Source: Apostichopus japonicus
Lineage: Eukaryota > Echinodermata > Holothuroidea > Aspidochirotida > Stichopodidae
Length of the DNA: 64,000 nt
Direction: 5' to 3'
Assembly: GCF_037975245.1 (NCBI RefSeq)
Contig: NC_092577.1
Coordinates: forward strand, 866,001 to 930,000
Made by a program: the position numbers and the translations under genes. Shown here one piece after another: positions 28,701 to 43,700 of this stretch. Numbering within the stretch: position 1 is the first letter of the stretch; each line of letters starts with the position of its first letter. The notes under the pieces were generated by a model, which searched no databases, was not told the DNA's origin, and saw nothing but the letters and a program-made list of their open reading frames with translations.

Positions 28701-31700
28701 TTTCATTTAATATGTTTTAGGTTCAAGATACACATCTCAAATATTGATGTAAAAGAGTATGCACATCATTGTAAAAGGCAGACCTGTTCTAACACGCCTT
28801 GTAGCTGAAAAAGTTGGAATGCTTGCATCACAGAAAAGGAAGATTAGAAACGAGACCTAACAAGAACAGAAATAATTAAAACACATTTTGACAATGAAAA
28901 CATTGGCCGAGGCCGCATCTTCTGTGAAATGTCAAAGTGTAGTTTCTAATTTTTATTTAGACTTTGTAAATGTATCTTTTTTGTCTGAAGGCTTCATTAA
29001 AAGCTATCAGATAGAAGAAAAGTATGGTCAGAGCTTTCCTCCGTACATAACAATTTAAAACTGATGGAGTAGAACTGTTTTCTGTCACTATTGTATTTTC
29101 ATCACACCACACCTCTTTATCCAGCTCCAGGCATAAGTCATCACTTGGGATCTAGTGGCGCAGCTCACGCTGGTCTTGGTGGAAGAGGGGCCTGCAGTGG
29201 ATCTAAAACTTGTCGGACATTCAAGAACTTACCCTACGGCAGCATGTATCATCCAAGAAACTTTGGAAGTGGTGGCCATGGTAACCAAGGTGGAATTGGT
29301 ATGTTGGATTGGTCCTGCGACATTGATGTTTTATGTCGAAAAATTCTGAAGATATCAGTTCATATGGGTATTCCCATCCACTATGATCGTAATGTTAATG
29401 TTACTCTCATGAGTATTCAAAGTTATGCTTTCATGAATGTTAATAAGTATGCATATTAGGGCTCGAATTAATAATCAAGAGATGCAAGGCATTTTTTAAG
29501 GTGAGTTAGTAATTGTCTTTGATTTTATTGAAGTGGCAGGGCGCCAAGGCAAATTATAAAAATATATAAAATCATTTCATCAACTGAAGGTTTTTTTTTT
29601 CCAAATGGGGAAAAGCTACATACAGAAATGACACCAAATAGGAATGGTTTGTGAGATTGGCCAATACATATGACCATACATCTGATCTTGGCATTTTCAG
29701 GCATAAATATTGCTGTAGTTTCAGACAATTTGGAGCTTTGATTCAGATTATTATCAGGGCTCATACTAGCATTTGATTAAAGGAACAAAGCAGTTGTTGC
29801 CGTTGGTAACAGATTATTTTTAAGGGTTTTTACTGCATCTGGTAGGTTCAGCAGCAGAGATGATGTTGGTTAATTCATTCCCTGATGCATGTTATTGAGT
29901 ATCAGTAACTATGCTATCAAATAGTATTCATAGCTATACTGTGATGAATATTCATAAATTATACTGACATGAATATTCATAAACTATACTGTTATGAATA
30001 TTCACAATCATGACACTTTCTTGCAGGTGGAGGTATCTTGGAGATTGAAGTCCATGACATTCTACGTGTGGATGGTGCGATTAAAGCAAATAGCTTGGAT
30101 AAAGATACAGGGGTCTCGATGAGCGGTGCCTCAGGAGGAAGTGGTGGCAGTATTTTAATACGAGCTGGTGCTTATGTCGGTAAATATCTTTGTATACTAC
30201 CAATGGGATCTTTATCTTATAACTTAATGACCAATATTAGCATAGAACTGTAATGACTTAAACTTAAAAATTTGCTTCTGAAGAGTAGCAAGAAGAATCA
30301 GTTTAATCTGATATTCTGTGTTCATTTTCATGCTCTGACCTTTCTTATCATATATGCATATATTTGCATATATTTAGGCTGAACAAACCACAGAACTAAC
30401 AAACCATAAAATTAAGTCTGAGAATGTCTGTAAAAGTGTGATAACTCTTTAATCCTAGTCAACTATTTTGAAGCGTTTTAGCATTCTTTACAGGCAATAC
30501 CATTCCTGTTAACTATTTTATTTTATTTTAGCATTCTTTACAGCCAATACCATTCCTGTTCACTATTTTTTTATTTTATTTTAGCATTCTTTACAGGCTT
30601 AACCATTCCTGTTAATACCTTCATGAATAATCTCTGTCCAATCAGGTGGTCACACTGGTAGCATTGAAGCACGTGGTGGCAGCGGTGATAACACTGGTGG
30701 CAGCGGTTCAGGAGGACGTGTTGCAATATACTCTGCCAATAAAATGACTCATGGTCAATACCTTGGTTCATATTTCCTGCAGGGTGGTCCTGTAGGTACA
30801 AGTGGGGCAGAAGCAGGGGCTGCTGGAACAGCTTATACCATTCATACTGAAACAGGTAATTATTCATCACTTTGAATATTCATGTAAGCTAATTTCATAT
30901 TCCTGTTTGGAATAATATCTCTTGCACATGAATCCGTCGTACATAATAATAGTGAGTAACTATTTATCTAGTTGTCTTATAATCCACGCCATGATTTACT
31001 TAATATCCTGACAAGTTATTTGTGTTTGTGTATCATTTTATGCTGTTTCAGGAAATTATTGAGTTCTGCTGAAGTAAATTACTATTATAATTTAAGTTTT
31101 ATTTCTCTTTTTACCATATTACACTTAGTTTCTGTTTCTTTCTGTTTCACCAATTGTTTGTAATAGCACACAGCACACTGTATGTGAACAACTATGGACG
31201 ACTCCCTCTATCTTCTGAGATCAGAAACATCGGCCGAAGACTTGATTTAACGACCTCCACCGCTTTAAACGTAAAAAGTGAAATATACCAAGCCGATAAT
31301 GGCATAATGGTAACTTCAACCGGTGCAATTTACGATGACATATATAGTTCTGATAGTACGTACTATGCCATTGGTTACCTCTTTGACCAATCGTTAAGCT
31401 CGCATCCTACACATTACTACAGGAATGCCTACGCCAGCGTTACGTTAACCTTTGACCTCAAGAAAGTTTACTTCCTGAATGTTGTCAGAGTTCATGTGTT
31501 TTGTGGATTAACGACAAAATTCAAAGTGAGTATCTTTATTTCGAATCTGGTAAATATTGTGGAAGTTTATTGCGATGCTTTAACAAATCGTTGATAATTG
31601 TAAACAATTTTAATGATTGTTTACTGTATTTCCTAAAAAGAAATTCATTTTTGCACCAGTATATTATAGAATACTAATATATCATTTTCATGCTAGTTTG

Positions 31701-34700
31701 TTAAGTTTTCACTCTGAACTGAATTTATATCTGTAATATTTTGTTTGATGTCCATGACTCTCTATATTTTTCCTCATGAATGAGTTTTTAAGGAATTTGA
31801 CAATTGAATGGAGAGAACAAAGGTCCATAGATATTAAGCGGATAAACTTGGTAGTCTTAGAAGAATCTTTAAAGGATTGGTTCAGTTGTCATACATGTTT
31901 ATGTTATATGAAAGAGGACAATAAAAGAAACACAATGGTGAAAAAACTGTTCAAATATCTTTTTCGGTTAAAGAGATATTCACGTGTAAAGTTTTATCAG
32001 ATTGTGTAGAAACTGCTGAAATCTGACTAGCTGTGATGTCACATCCTCACATTCCTGAAAAGTCTTTGTTTTTTTTCTGAATATTTTGTGAGATTTCATG
32101 ACTTTCAACCAAAAGATATGTCAGGAGATCTCTCTCATATTTGTCAAAGGAAGTATTCGAGATTAAACATCTGAAGAATTTTTGATTATATTATTTTCAA
32201 ATGTGTTAAAAAATGTAAATCATTTTTAAAGAAATATATTGACACATGTTAAGGAAGTGAGGATGTGACATCACACCCTCACAGTAAGTCTTTCTACACC
32301 AGTCATTTTCAAAGAAATTTTGATATCTTCAAAGTGTCGTATCTCCTTAACAGAGCATGCTATCATGGTAGTTTCTTCACTGTTCTTTTTGTCTTTTTGT
32401 GCTCTTTCATACAAAATAGACATGTCAAACACCTGAACCAATCCTTTAAGAGTTATCTGGTCTTTAACTTACTTACCAATGGTCTGTGTATATTATACAC
32501 CTGTTCAGGGGATACACAATTATCTGACTTTGTGATCTCCTGATATTATACCTATAGGGCAATGTATGAGGCAGTACTTTGAAATCAATCCCGACATAAG
32601 TATTGGATTGCTTGAGATAAGTGTCAGTTTCTTCCTGAGCAAGGCAAAGTATTACCGTTAATTTCACCCTTACTCAGCAAAGGATACGTAATCCTATATA
32701 TTGAAAAACTGAATATTAAAAATGGAAAGAAAACATCATTTTAAGTCATTCTTTTCTGGGAAAATCACTTAATTTTAATTCCTATTAAACAAGTATGGTA
32801 TGTTTACTTTGGCAGATCACAGGGAAGTTGGAAGGATCAACTTACCCAATCACCACGAGCTACGTAATCCCACCGTCCCCTTGTACCAGCTCTGAGCCCT
32901 ACGTGGAGATACCAGTCAGACAACAGGCAGATGGTTTGATCTTTTACTTGGTGGCGACATCATCCAGTGGTGATGCCTCTCTCTCAGAGATTGAACTTTA
33001 TGTAGAACCCATTGATGTTTACGATAGGTGAGTGAATCATAATGTAGTCCCCCAATTTATAGTCTAAAATAGTATTACAATTGCGGCTACTTTAAGTTAG
33101 TAAGAATTACCTATCTTGGTGATCATTCTGAGCCTGAAAGCTCTAGAAACTATTTACAGTACTAACCATATTGTATTTTGAAGGAGTTGATCACTTAAGC
33201 AAGTCAGAAGTGCACCTTTACTCATTAATACTGATACACATAATTCATTCCCGGGTGGAGAAGCCATTCAGCTTCTCACTGCACATACACATATGGGGCT
33301 GTTTAACATCTTTCAGAAAGCTGCCTCCTGAGCTGATTATTATCAATGAAGCTGTGTATGTCAATTAATTAGAGTAATTAACATTGGTCACACAATGCCT
33401 GACTAAATGTGCCCCAACTCAAGTCAACTGTTTAACTTGATTTCTTATCTAGCTTCTTACAATAACACACTGATCGGCTATGAGTACACAATGAAAACCT
33501 GTTACTTTGTAAAGTGTGGTGCTTTGCTTTGGTCATGTGAATAATTAAATTCCCTTTGATTGATTACAGTTGGTGAAACTGGGTAGACCTTCTGCACAGT
33601 GCCAACTGGTATCAGGAAAGTCTACATGTTAAATTTCTCCTAGAGATGTAGCCCCAACATAAAACTCTTGATCAATGATAGCCATAAGCTGTCCACGACT
33701 TTCCTCCTTTAAGTGGACATGAGTTTCACCCTTCCCTACAGCCTTTAGGCTTCCATTATTGCCATGGCAACCACAAAAAGTACCTTTTTATTGTTTTCTT
33801 AAATACAGGTACAATCATCGTGAATTAGACTCGGCAAAAACCTGGATTGAGGAAGACGAGGGACCACATGACTTCACTGAGCTGACTGTGATTGGTGGAT
33901 CCCAGTTAGCCTGTATGTCTGCTGGAAATCTAACCTCACCTGTAAAAACTACAGTAGAACATCTCCATGGCGATACAACAGGTAGGATGCTTAACTCAAA
34001 TAACATTTCAACAAAATTAAATGAGGGGGTAAGAGGGTAAGACTTACTTGCAAAGGTGTCTCCTCATTAGATGTGGTCATTAAAATCCTTAACATGAGTC
34101 TCAGATCTTTGCATCCTCCAGTTATTACCATATTTCCTTCGTCAAAACGTAAAAATTATACTAACTCAAGTCTGCTTCTTTCTCTCTTCTCTTTATTCTT
34201 CTCTCACACCCTCACTGTACCCCTTCCCGTTCTACCCCTTCCCCTACTCTACCCCTTCCCCCACTCTACCCCTCCCCCACTCTACCCCTTCCCACTCTCC
34301 ACTACCCCCAATCTACCCTTCCCCCACTCTACCCCTTCCTCAATCTATCCCGAATATACCATCCCCCACTCTACCCCTTCCCCACTCTACCCCTCCCCAC
34401 TCTGCCCCTCCCCCCACTCTGCTCCTCCCCATTCCACCCCTCCCCTCTACTGTTTGACCTTGTGTGAGCTTCATTTAGACTTAAATTTGCCTGACTGAAC
34501 CCATCATATTTATTTCACCCTAATATGTGTTTCATTCTATTGGTTCCCTTAGGGTACATTCACATTGGGTATGCACAGAGTATGGATATTGCCCACGCTA
34601 ATCCAGATGTCCCTGTCAGCACCAGAGTTTATGAGAATGGTGAACTCCGAATGCCACACAGAACATTCTTTTGGAATGTGGAAATGATATCTTCTGGAAA

Positions 34701-37700
34701 GGTAACATTCTTCAAGCAACGACATTGTGTTTTCTGCTGTATATATGTTAACTGTTGATGGTAGGAATTTGTACTTGAATAGGTTACCATAACTTAGAAG
34801 TAATGTCATTAGCAGCTTAATGAAGTTAGTTGCAAACCGGTAACTTTGTTAGATCGATGTTTTGCTAACATCTTTGTCAGGCCTGTGTGATGTTAAAGAT
34901 ACGGTCACAACACTTTATTCCTAAGCGGCTCTTGCCTGCCCTGATTCTTGCATGCAAATTTTGCTAGAGGTATATATCACTTCTCTGAGTGTATTTTAGG
35001 ACCAGTACTATTTTCATTTTTTTTTCAAAATGGAAGGACTTTCTTGGTATATTGAACATCTCTATGAGTCTGTGGTATTTAATTATTTGTTGGAAATATG
35101 ATTTTTTTGCTCATTTTTATTTGCAATGCACACTCAATCAGTTGTCTTTAAAAAGTGGGGGTTTTGATGGACAGTTTATTCTCAATCGTCTAACTGTTTT
35201 TTACTTTATTTGTTTTTCTGTCATTTGTTTGAAAAAGTTGCTTCAGTGATAATTTGCTAACTAAAACAGTAAAAGGCCTGTGTATGTATTTACTTTATAA
35301 CAGATTCCAGTCCTTTTGCAACCACAAACAAGTTGCTTTCAATACATATAACATACAGTTTAATCTCACAGTCATTAATATAATATTATGTCCTACTCTA
35401 CACAGGTAACAGGTATTGAGGACCTGTTTGTTCACTACATATAACATACAGTTTAATCTCACAGTCATTAATATAATGTTGGTGTCCTAACTTCTTTCTC
35501 TACATAGCTAACAGTTATTGAGGACCTGTTTGTTCACTACATATAACATACAGTTTAATCTCACAGTCATTAATATAATATTATGTCCTTCTCTACACAG
35601 GTAACAGGTATTGAGGACCTGTTTGTCTTTGACAGTGGATATGTCAGGTTTGATAGTAACTCTAGTCTTGGAGAAGATGCAGAACAATCTCAATTCCATC
35701 TGAAATCCCTTCATGTCCAAGACGGAGGAACTTTTGAGCTGAGATCTCATGAGAAGGATGCTGGCATGGACATAAAGCTCGGTAATCTTACTGTAAGTAT
35801 ATCTCATCTGACAGTTATTTATGTAACTAAACTAAATATATGCTGTGGGTCTACATCCTCTGAAACTAACATATGAAACTTAACTAAGTACATCCTGTGG
35901 GTCTGTATCCTCTGACACTTACCTATGAAACTAAACTAAGTATATCCTGTGGGTCTATATCCTCTGAAACTTACCTATGAAACTAAACTAAGTTTATCCT
36001 GTGGGTCTATATCCTCTGACACTTACCTATGAAGTTAAACTAATTCAGAACTAGCTCACTGGGTTGTACACTCTCTGTTGGTCTTATATGTTGCGACTTG
36101 TTGCTGTGTTAGAATAGAACTAAAAGTTGCAGGATACATTTTACTTTCTGACAACAGTGGCCATCTATCGCTGTCAGTAATATGAATCTTAGAAAAGTAA
36201 AGAAAAAAAAGGACAAGCTATATTCCAATTCTGTTAATTAGACATAGTATTTTATCTATAAGGTTCTTTGCCTTACTTGTAAGTCCTTGTTGCCTTACTA
36301 TGTTACTATATTAAAAAGACATAATCAGTGGCGGAGCGTCTATACAGTCAGAGGGGGCGGATGCCCCCCCCGACGGACTCAAATGGACTGCTGGGGCCCT
36401 TTTCAGCTTTTTACCTCATTTGACTTATTCACGATTATTGACTTTTTTATTGCTCTCTCATCTACCTATTGGCATTTGTCACATTTTGTTGGTGTAATTT
36501 TCTGACACCTATTTATTCTTCGTTGATCTGCAAATTAGCAAGGCCCGGAAAGGGTCATTTCCAGCGATCTAGGGAGTATCTTTACTCAAAAATTCTGTAC
36601 GCCCTGCACCAACCTGTGGTGGCGCTCCGCTTAGATAGTGTCGAAAGCGCACCTGCAGACCATTCTCGACCCCCTGACCAATACCCCTAGCTCCGCCACT
36701 GGACATAGTATATTTTATCTATAAGATTCCATGCCTTACTTGTTAGGCCTTGTTGCCTTGAGACAGTATATTTTATCTATAAGATTCCATGCCTTACTTG
36801 TTAGGCCTTGTTGCCTTGAGACAGTATATTTTATCTATAAGATTCCATGCCTTACTTGTTAGGCCTTGTTGCCTTGAGACAGTATATTTTATCTATAAGA
36901 TTCCATGCCTTACTTGTTAGGCCTTGTTGCCTTGAGACAGTATATTTTATCTATAAGATTCCATGCCTTACTTGTTAGGCCTTGTTGCCTTGAGACAGTA
37001 TATTTTATCTATAAGATTCCATGCCTTACTTGTTAGGCCTTGTTGCCTTGAGACAGTATATTTTATCTATAAGATTCCATGCCTTACTTGTTAGGCCTTG
37101 TTGCCTTGAGACAGTATATTTTATCTATAAGGTTCTTTATATTTCTTCCATCTGCAGGTGTACGGTGGTGGCTTCTTCAAGTCCAATGATCGGTTTAATC
37201 TCACAGCGGATCATCTCTTCGCTATCCACTCTGGAGGAGAGATTAACCTTGATCATGGTGGCTATGAAACCATGGAAACCAGAGGACCTGTCAATGGCTA
37301 TGTACCATCTGAAGGACCTGGTCAAGGTTATGGAGAAGTGGGTAAGTATACATGAAGGACTTAATGACAACATATGGAATCCTTGCGGAGCTCGGCACAA
37401 AACAGCGCAGCAAATATCGCTACAAAATAAGCACATTTCGAGCGAAGTCTTTTCATAACTTTCTAAGTATAACCCTCAGAAAACTCTTTCTTATGTCATT
37501 TCGAAGATTATTGTGTCCTCTTTACAATATTGTGTCGTTATTTATTATGCTTGTGAACTAAACCCTGTACTTTTTAATCTGAAAAAGTAAAAACCACTTC
37601 AGAATTGAACCTCTTCAAAATATCCCTATCTCTCAATGCTTACATTGTGCTTGCTGGTAATGTGATTGCATAACCAATTATTTTCTATGCCAAAGAAAAG

Positions 37701-40700
37701 TTTGTTGACTCTTCTCTCTAATGATATAAAATTCGACTTGATTGGTCAATATTAAGGCTCCTACTTTTCAATAGCAAATCAAAAGCATCGTAAGAATTTT
37801 GTGAAGTCCTCCTTTACGCGGCTAATCTGAACACACCACAGTGTGCAGTGCTCTCACAGCAGTTTCGGAGAGTAAAAACCGCAAGCTTCCTGTGCGTATA
37901 CAACAGCATTTAATTCTCCGACAACGGGCCGTTTATAGAGCAAAGGTTTCCATATGGGATTTATTCTATAGTTTATATGACAGTCATTATACAGTATGAA
38001 TAAATGTTGCAGCATCTATATTGATAGTAAGTTGATTCTTGTTACCCCGGAAACCACTGGACAGAGTATTGGCCGGGTTTGGCCAAGATGATGATTATCT
38101 AGCAAGAAGGTTACTCTCTCAAAGGCTATTAAGTGACCATGTCAAAAGTTGGATACTGGGGGGGTAGGGTTGAGGGGGGGTCTGCAGCATGACCAGGCTG
38201 CATAGGACATAATTTATTGTGCTCCACAGTTTCACAGAATAGACACTGCAGATCTGCAGAGATAATCACCTAGTGTATGATATCAGATCGTGTTGTAAAG
38301 GTTACAGCAGGCACAGCAATTAATTATGCTGTGTATGCAATAATTTATATACTTCTATTCTGCTGTATATGCAATTGCTTATAAAATATTTTAAAAAAGC
38401 ATTTGTTGAATATTATATACGTTATATTTAGATATTATCAGTCTGATATTTAAACACTTGTAATATTAAATGTCAAAAACATTACTTGAGTCCTTACTAA
38501 CTTGAGATATTATAAGGGGAGTGATTTATCTTTACTTTTCTGCAGGTAGCAGCAGTGGAGGGAGTGGAGGTGGACATGGTGGCAGCGGTGGGAGGAGTAG
38601 CTCTCAGGTCAAAGTTGGTCTACCCTATGGCTCTATTTATGAACCTGTGGATTATGGAAGCACTGGAGGATATGGACGAGACTATGGTAAATATCTATTG
38701 CATATTCATGAATTGAATATTATATATCCTAGTAGATTACAGTGGGGTAAGTGAATGTGTACATGGTGGCAGGGGTGGGAGATGTAGTTCTCATCTCAAA
38801 GTTGGTCTACCCTATGGCTCTTTTTATGAACCTGTGGATTATGGAAGCACAGGGGGATATGGACGAGACTATGGTAAATATCAATTGAATGTTCAAGAAT
38901 TCTTTCTTATTTCCTAGTAGCTTGTAGTGGGGTAAGTGCATGGTGGCAGGGGTGGGAGATGTAGTTCTCAACTCAAAGGTGGTCTAATATATCACTCCAT
39001 GAATGAATCTGTAGACAATGGATGAACTGGAGTATAATGAAGAACTATGGTAAACATCTAATGTGAATATTTATACATTCATTCTTTCTTTTTTTTATTT
39101 CCTGATAGCTTGTACATGTACATGGTGGCAGCAGTGGGAATATTAAGCCATCAACTCAAAGTGTGTCTAATGTGTGACTCTGCTGATCCTTTAGTTACTG
39201 CTAATAGTTAGTAATTTATTACTTCTACACAGGTCAGTTGTACTTTGGAAATGAAGCAGAACTTAACACTGTCGTTCGGCTTGGATTGGGTGGAAGAGGA
39301 GGAGGAGCCATGAAAGCCATGGCCAGGCACATATTCATCGACGGAAAACTGACAGCCAATGGGGAGAATGGAGATGTTCATGCAGGTAAGTGTCATTAGG
39401 GTAACTTACAGCCAATGGGGAGCATGGAGATGTTCATGCAGGTAAGTGTCATGAGGTAAACTTACAGCCAATGGGGAGAATGGAGATGTTCATGCAGGTA
39501 AGTGTCATGAGGTAAACTTACAGCCAACGGGGAGAATGGAGATGTTCATGCAGGTAAGTGCATGAGGGTAACTTACAGCCAATGGGGAGAATGGAGCTGT
39601 TCATGCAGGTAAGTGTCATGAGGTAAACTTACAGCCAATGGGGAGAATGGAGATGTTCATGCAGGTAAGTGTCATGAGGTAAACTTACAGCCAACAGGGA
39701 GAATGGAGATGTTCATGCAGGTAAGTGTCATTAGGGTAACTTACAGCCAATGGGGAGAATGGAGATGTTCATGCAGGTAAGTGTCATGAGGTAAACTTAC
39801 AGCTAATGGGGAGAATGGAGATGTTCATGCAGGTAAGTGTCATGAGGGTAACACATTAGCATATGTATTCAGCAGCTCGAAAACCAGTCTTGTCAGTCAG
39901 TCTCACAATGTTTTCTGGTCTTACTTCAATGAAAACTGGCAGAACAATTCATGTAAAGCTGTGTCATATACCTGAATATTTAACCTAAAAAACTTGAAGT
40001 TAGAAAGGGGTTGCTGTGTTTTGAAAATATGATCACAGTCTCCATTTGCTAAATTCACTGCTACTATCAACTAAATCTATTCATAATGGTTGCTATAAAG
40101 AATTTTAGTGTCAATATTTAAATTTTTTCACTGAAGTGCGATTGATTTCACCTGAGAAGAAAGATAAACAGAACTTTGCTGGTAAAACAGAGATGAACAT
40201 ATTTAAACTAATGGTACGGAAAATTAGTTAAGACTTTGAATATCACTAAATAGTGTAATATGTAACTGCGTTATTCTGTTTACGGTAGAGATTTCTTATT
40301 GCAACAAAATGTTATTGATCCTCTTTTCACACAGTTGCGTCAAGTTCTTTTTGTATACTATACTTTAATGCTTAAGTGCACTTTCAATGACAGTAATATT
40401 TATTAGTAACAATTATCCTGTTTCTAATAGATAATCGTTAAGATATGTTCATATTGTCACTACAAGTCCCAACTCCAAGCACAACATGAGAGGCCCAGTC
40501 TAGAGTCATTTTTCTAGCATTAGAGAATTGTCCCAAATGGCTGAAATTGTCCCGACTAGGTGCACCGGGCAATAATGTGACTTGACCTACAGGGAAGAGA
40601 TAAAACTGATTATGTAGATATCTTATAATATTACTTTCATTTTAGGTGGTGGGTCCGGTGGCAGTATTTGGTTGGACTGTGAGGAGCTGGATGGGGACGG

Positions 40701-43700
40701 TGAGATCTCAGCCAATGGTGGTAAGGGTCATACTTACTCTGGAGGTGGCGCTGGTGGTCGGGTGGCCATCTACCATCACAGAATGCATGACTTCAACGGA
40801 ACCATCTCTGCATATGGAGGTATGATAACTGATGAGTATTCATGTTGGCATTTTTTATATTTTTGCTTCCAGTGGAACCTTGATTGATGTGTTTGTCAGA
40901 GGTCCTCTTGCTGGAGGTTGAAATGAAATTTGCTGTAAAGCACAAGAAAGGTTGAAAAGGCTATGACTGGAAAAATATTTGAGATCAAAGTATTAGACTT
41001 CATAACGTGACTATAATTCCTTAAACGTTATATAATTCCAGGGCCCAAAGGTGATTGGAATGTAATAGTTAGTGAATTGCATAAGAACACCTAGAGTAGG
41101 ATGTGTGCATCTTTCAAATACAACATTTAATGGAGAAGTCAGTGCAACTTAGTGTTTCACATTCATCAAGTGTGGTTCACTGTAGTTTAATAGCTGGTTA
41201 ATGACCTCACCAGTTGATAACAATGATAACAAATGTATTCAAACTCTTTTATGCAGTGTAGTTTAGGCTAAGGTCAGTTTATGTTGAATGTTTTGTAGGT
41301 ATAAGCCAAGTATTGGCCTAGCCCTGTGTTCACACTAGCCATATGTTTCACACTAGCCATATGTTTCACACTAGCCATATGTTTAACACGCCATATGTTT
41401 CACTCTAGCCATATGTTTAACACTAGCCATATGTTTCACACTAGCCTTATGTTTCACACTAGCCCTAGCTATGTTTAACACTAGCCATATTTTAACACTA
41501 GCCATATGTTTCATACTAGCCCTATGTTTCACACTAGCCATATGTTTCACTCTAGCCCTATGTTTCACACTAACCATATGTTGTACACTAGCCCTATGTT
41601 TCACACTAGCCATATGTTTCACACTAGCCGTATGTTTCACACTAGCCATATGTTTGTGCTGAAAGTGCATTGTTTCGCTCAGCAGGGAGACGATACTAAA
41701 GTTACAAATTAAACCTGCTGTTTTCATAAGACTCTCAGCAGTTTAGATTTGATGAGGAAATCTGGTTGAGGTTACAAGTATATGACAATAACTTCTGTTT
41801 TACTTCAGGCACTGGTTACAGCAGTTATTCTGGTGGAGCAGGAACAGTTTACTTGGAGAGAATCGAGGATGAAAGTGACTCTGACAGACGTACGGTCTAC
41901 AAGATCCTTAAAGTAGACAACAAGGGCATCAACCATCCTCCCACCCAAAATATTTTGAATGGTGTTTATGATGACATCACAGAAGTAGGCGGAGTCACCT
42001 GGTTGTGGCACTCCTCTCATGAATATCAATTTAATGAGGTAATGCAGAAATTGTCATTTGAATTATTTCATCACATTTTCCTGTGATATTCATTCGTTTC
42101 TGTTCTGACATCAGGTCTGAAGTTTCAATTCCAGATGTTTGTGATCAAATCATAATTGAAGTATTGCACACTTGACGTGAGCCTGCAATACTGGTGTGCA
42201 TATTCTAGCATTATATAGTGGTCTGCCCTCATACTCACACTCATAGGGTGAACTGTACATAGTGGTCTGCCCTCATACTCACACTCATGGGTTTGTACTG
42301 TTGCGCATATTCCAGTCTGCCCTCATACTCGCACTCATGGGTTTGTACTGATGCGCATATTCTAGTCTGCCCTCATACTCACACTCATGGGTTTGTACTG
42401 ATGCCCATATTCTAGCATATAGTTGTCTGCCCTCATACTCACACTCATGGGTTTGTACTGTTGCGCATATTCCAGTCTGCCCTCATACTCGCACTCATGG
42501 GTTTGTACTGATGCGCATATTCTAGTCTGCCCTCATACTCACACTCATGGGTTTGTACTGATGCCCATATTCTAGCATATAGTTGTCTGCCCTCATACTC
42601 ACACTCATGGGTCTGTAATGGTGCCCATATTCTAGCATATTGTTGTCAGCCCTCATACTCACACTCATGGGTTTGTACTGGTGCGCATATTCTAGCATTA
42701 TATAGTTGTCTGCCCTCATACTCACACTCATGGGTCTGTACTGGTGCGAATATTCTAGTCTGCCCTCGTACTCACACTCATGGGTTTGTACTGCTGCGCA
42801 TATTCTAATCTGCCCTGGTACTCACACTCATGGGTTTGTACTGGTGCGCATATTCTAGTGTGCCCTCGTACTCTTACTCATGGGTTTGTACTGCTGCGCA
42901 TATTCTAGTCTGCCCTCATACTCATGGGTTTGTACTGATGCGCATATTCTAGTCTGCCCTCATACTCATGGGTTTGTACTGATGTGCATATTCCAGTCTG
43001 CCCTCATACTCACACTCAGGGGTCTGTAATTGCGCTCTCTCTTGCAACATTCTAGAAAGCCAGCTTAGATACTATTTCATTATTAAGTACTTCTTGTACT
43101 CACTCTTAGGGGCTTGTAGTCATATTTGTACTTATAACTGAGTGGGAATTCTTTATGTACTCTTACTACAAGAGTACTTTCTTGAGAGTAAAAAGAGTTC
43201 TGCCCAGAAACTGAACATTATTTATACTGCTTCATCAAGATAACTGTCAAAGAATTGGAGCGATGCCCTAAAAAATCCTTTGGCAACAATCAAGCACAAA
43301 AGATAACTTGAAGAAACAGAACACGTAAATCTTTCATTATGTAACCAGCTTGAGCATACTTGGCTAGTTATAAAGGAAGTAATTGATAAATTTGAAATAA
43401 TGTTTCTCTTTCAGACTCACGTACATGGCAATGCTCACCTCGCTGTCTTGAGTGACACAGAGAGGGAGACAGTTGTAATAGATGGCGGCTCGCTCTACGG
43501 GGATCGCTCGGCAGTGATCCACATTGGAATGAATCAGTCCCTAAGCTTTGATTGGGTGGATGTTTACTTTGCTGCTAATGTTATGTTGTACAGGTGAGTA
43601 GAATTTATCACAGCTGTTCAGAGCAGGTTCACGACAAGTTATAAAGAATTGCGTTTGAAACTGAAAAGAAACTGTTTTATAATTGATTCATCTCAGATGC

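Noticed and set aside
34073-34498. Pro/Ser-rich 141-residue frame
   Set aside because: Runs through a pyrimidine-rich low-complexity tract in intron 26; no phase-compatible splice sites with exons 26 and 27, which already join correctly.
41383-41727. Minus-strand frame with repeating KHMASV
   Set aside because: 18-bp minisatellite artefact.
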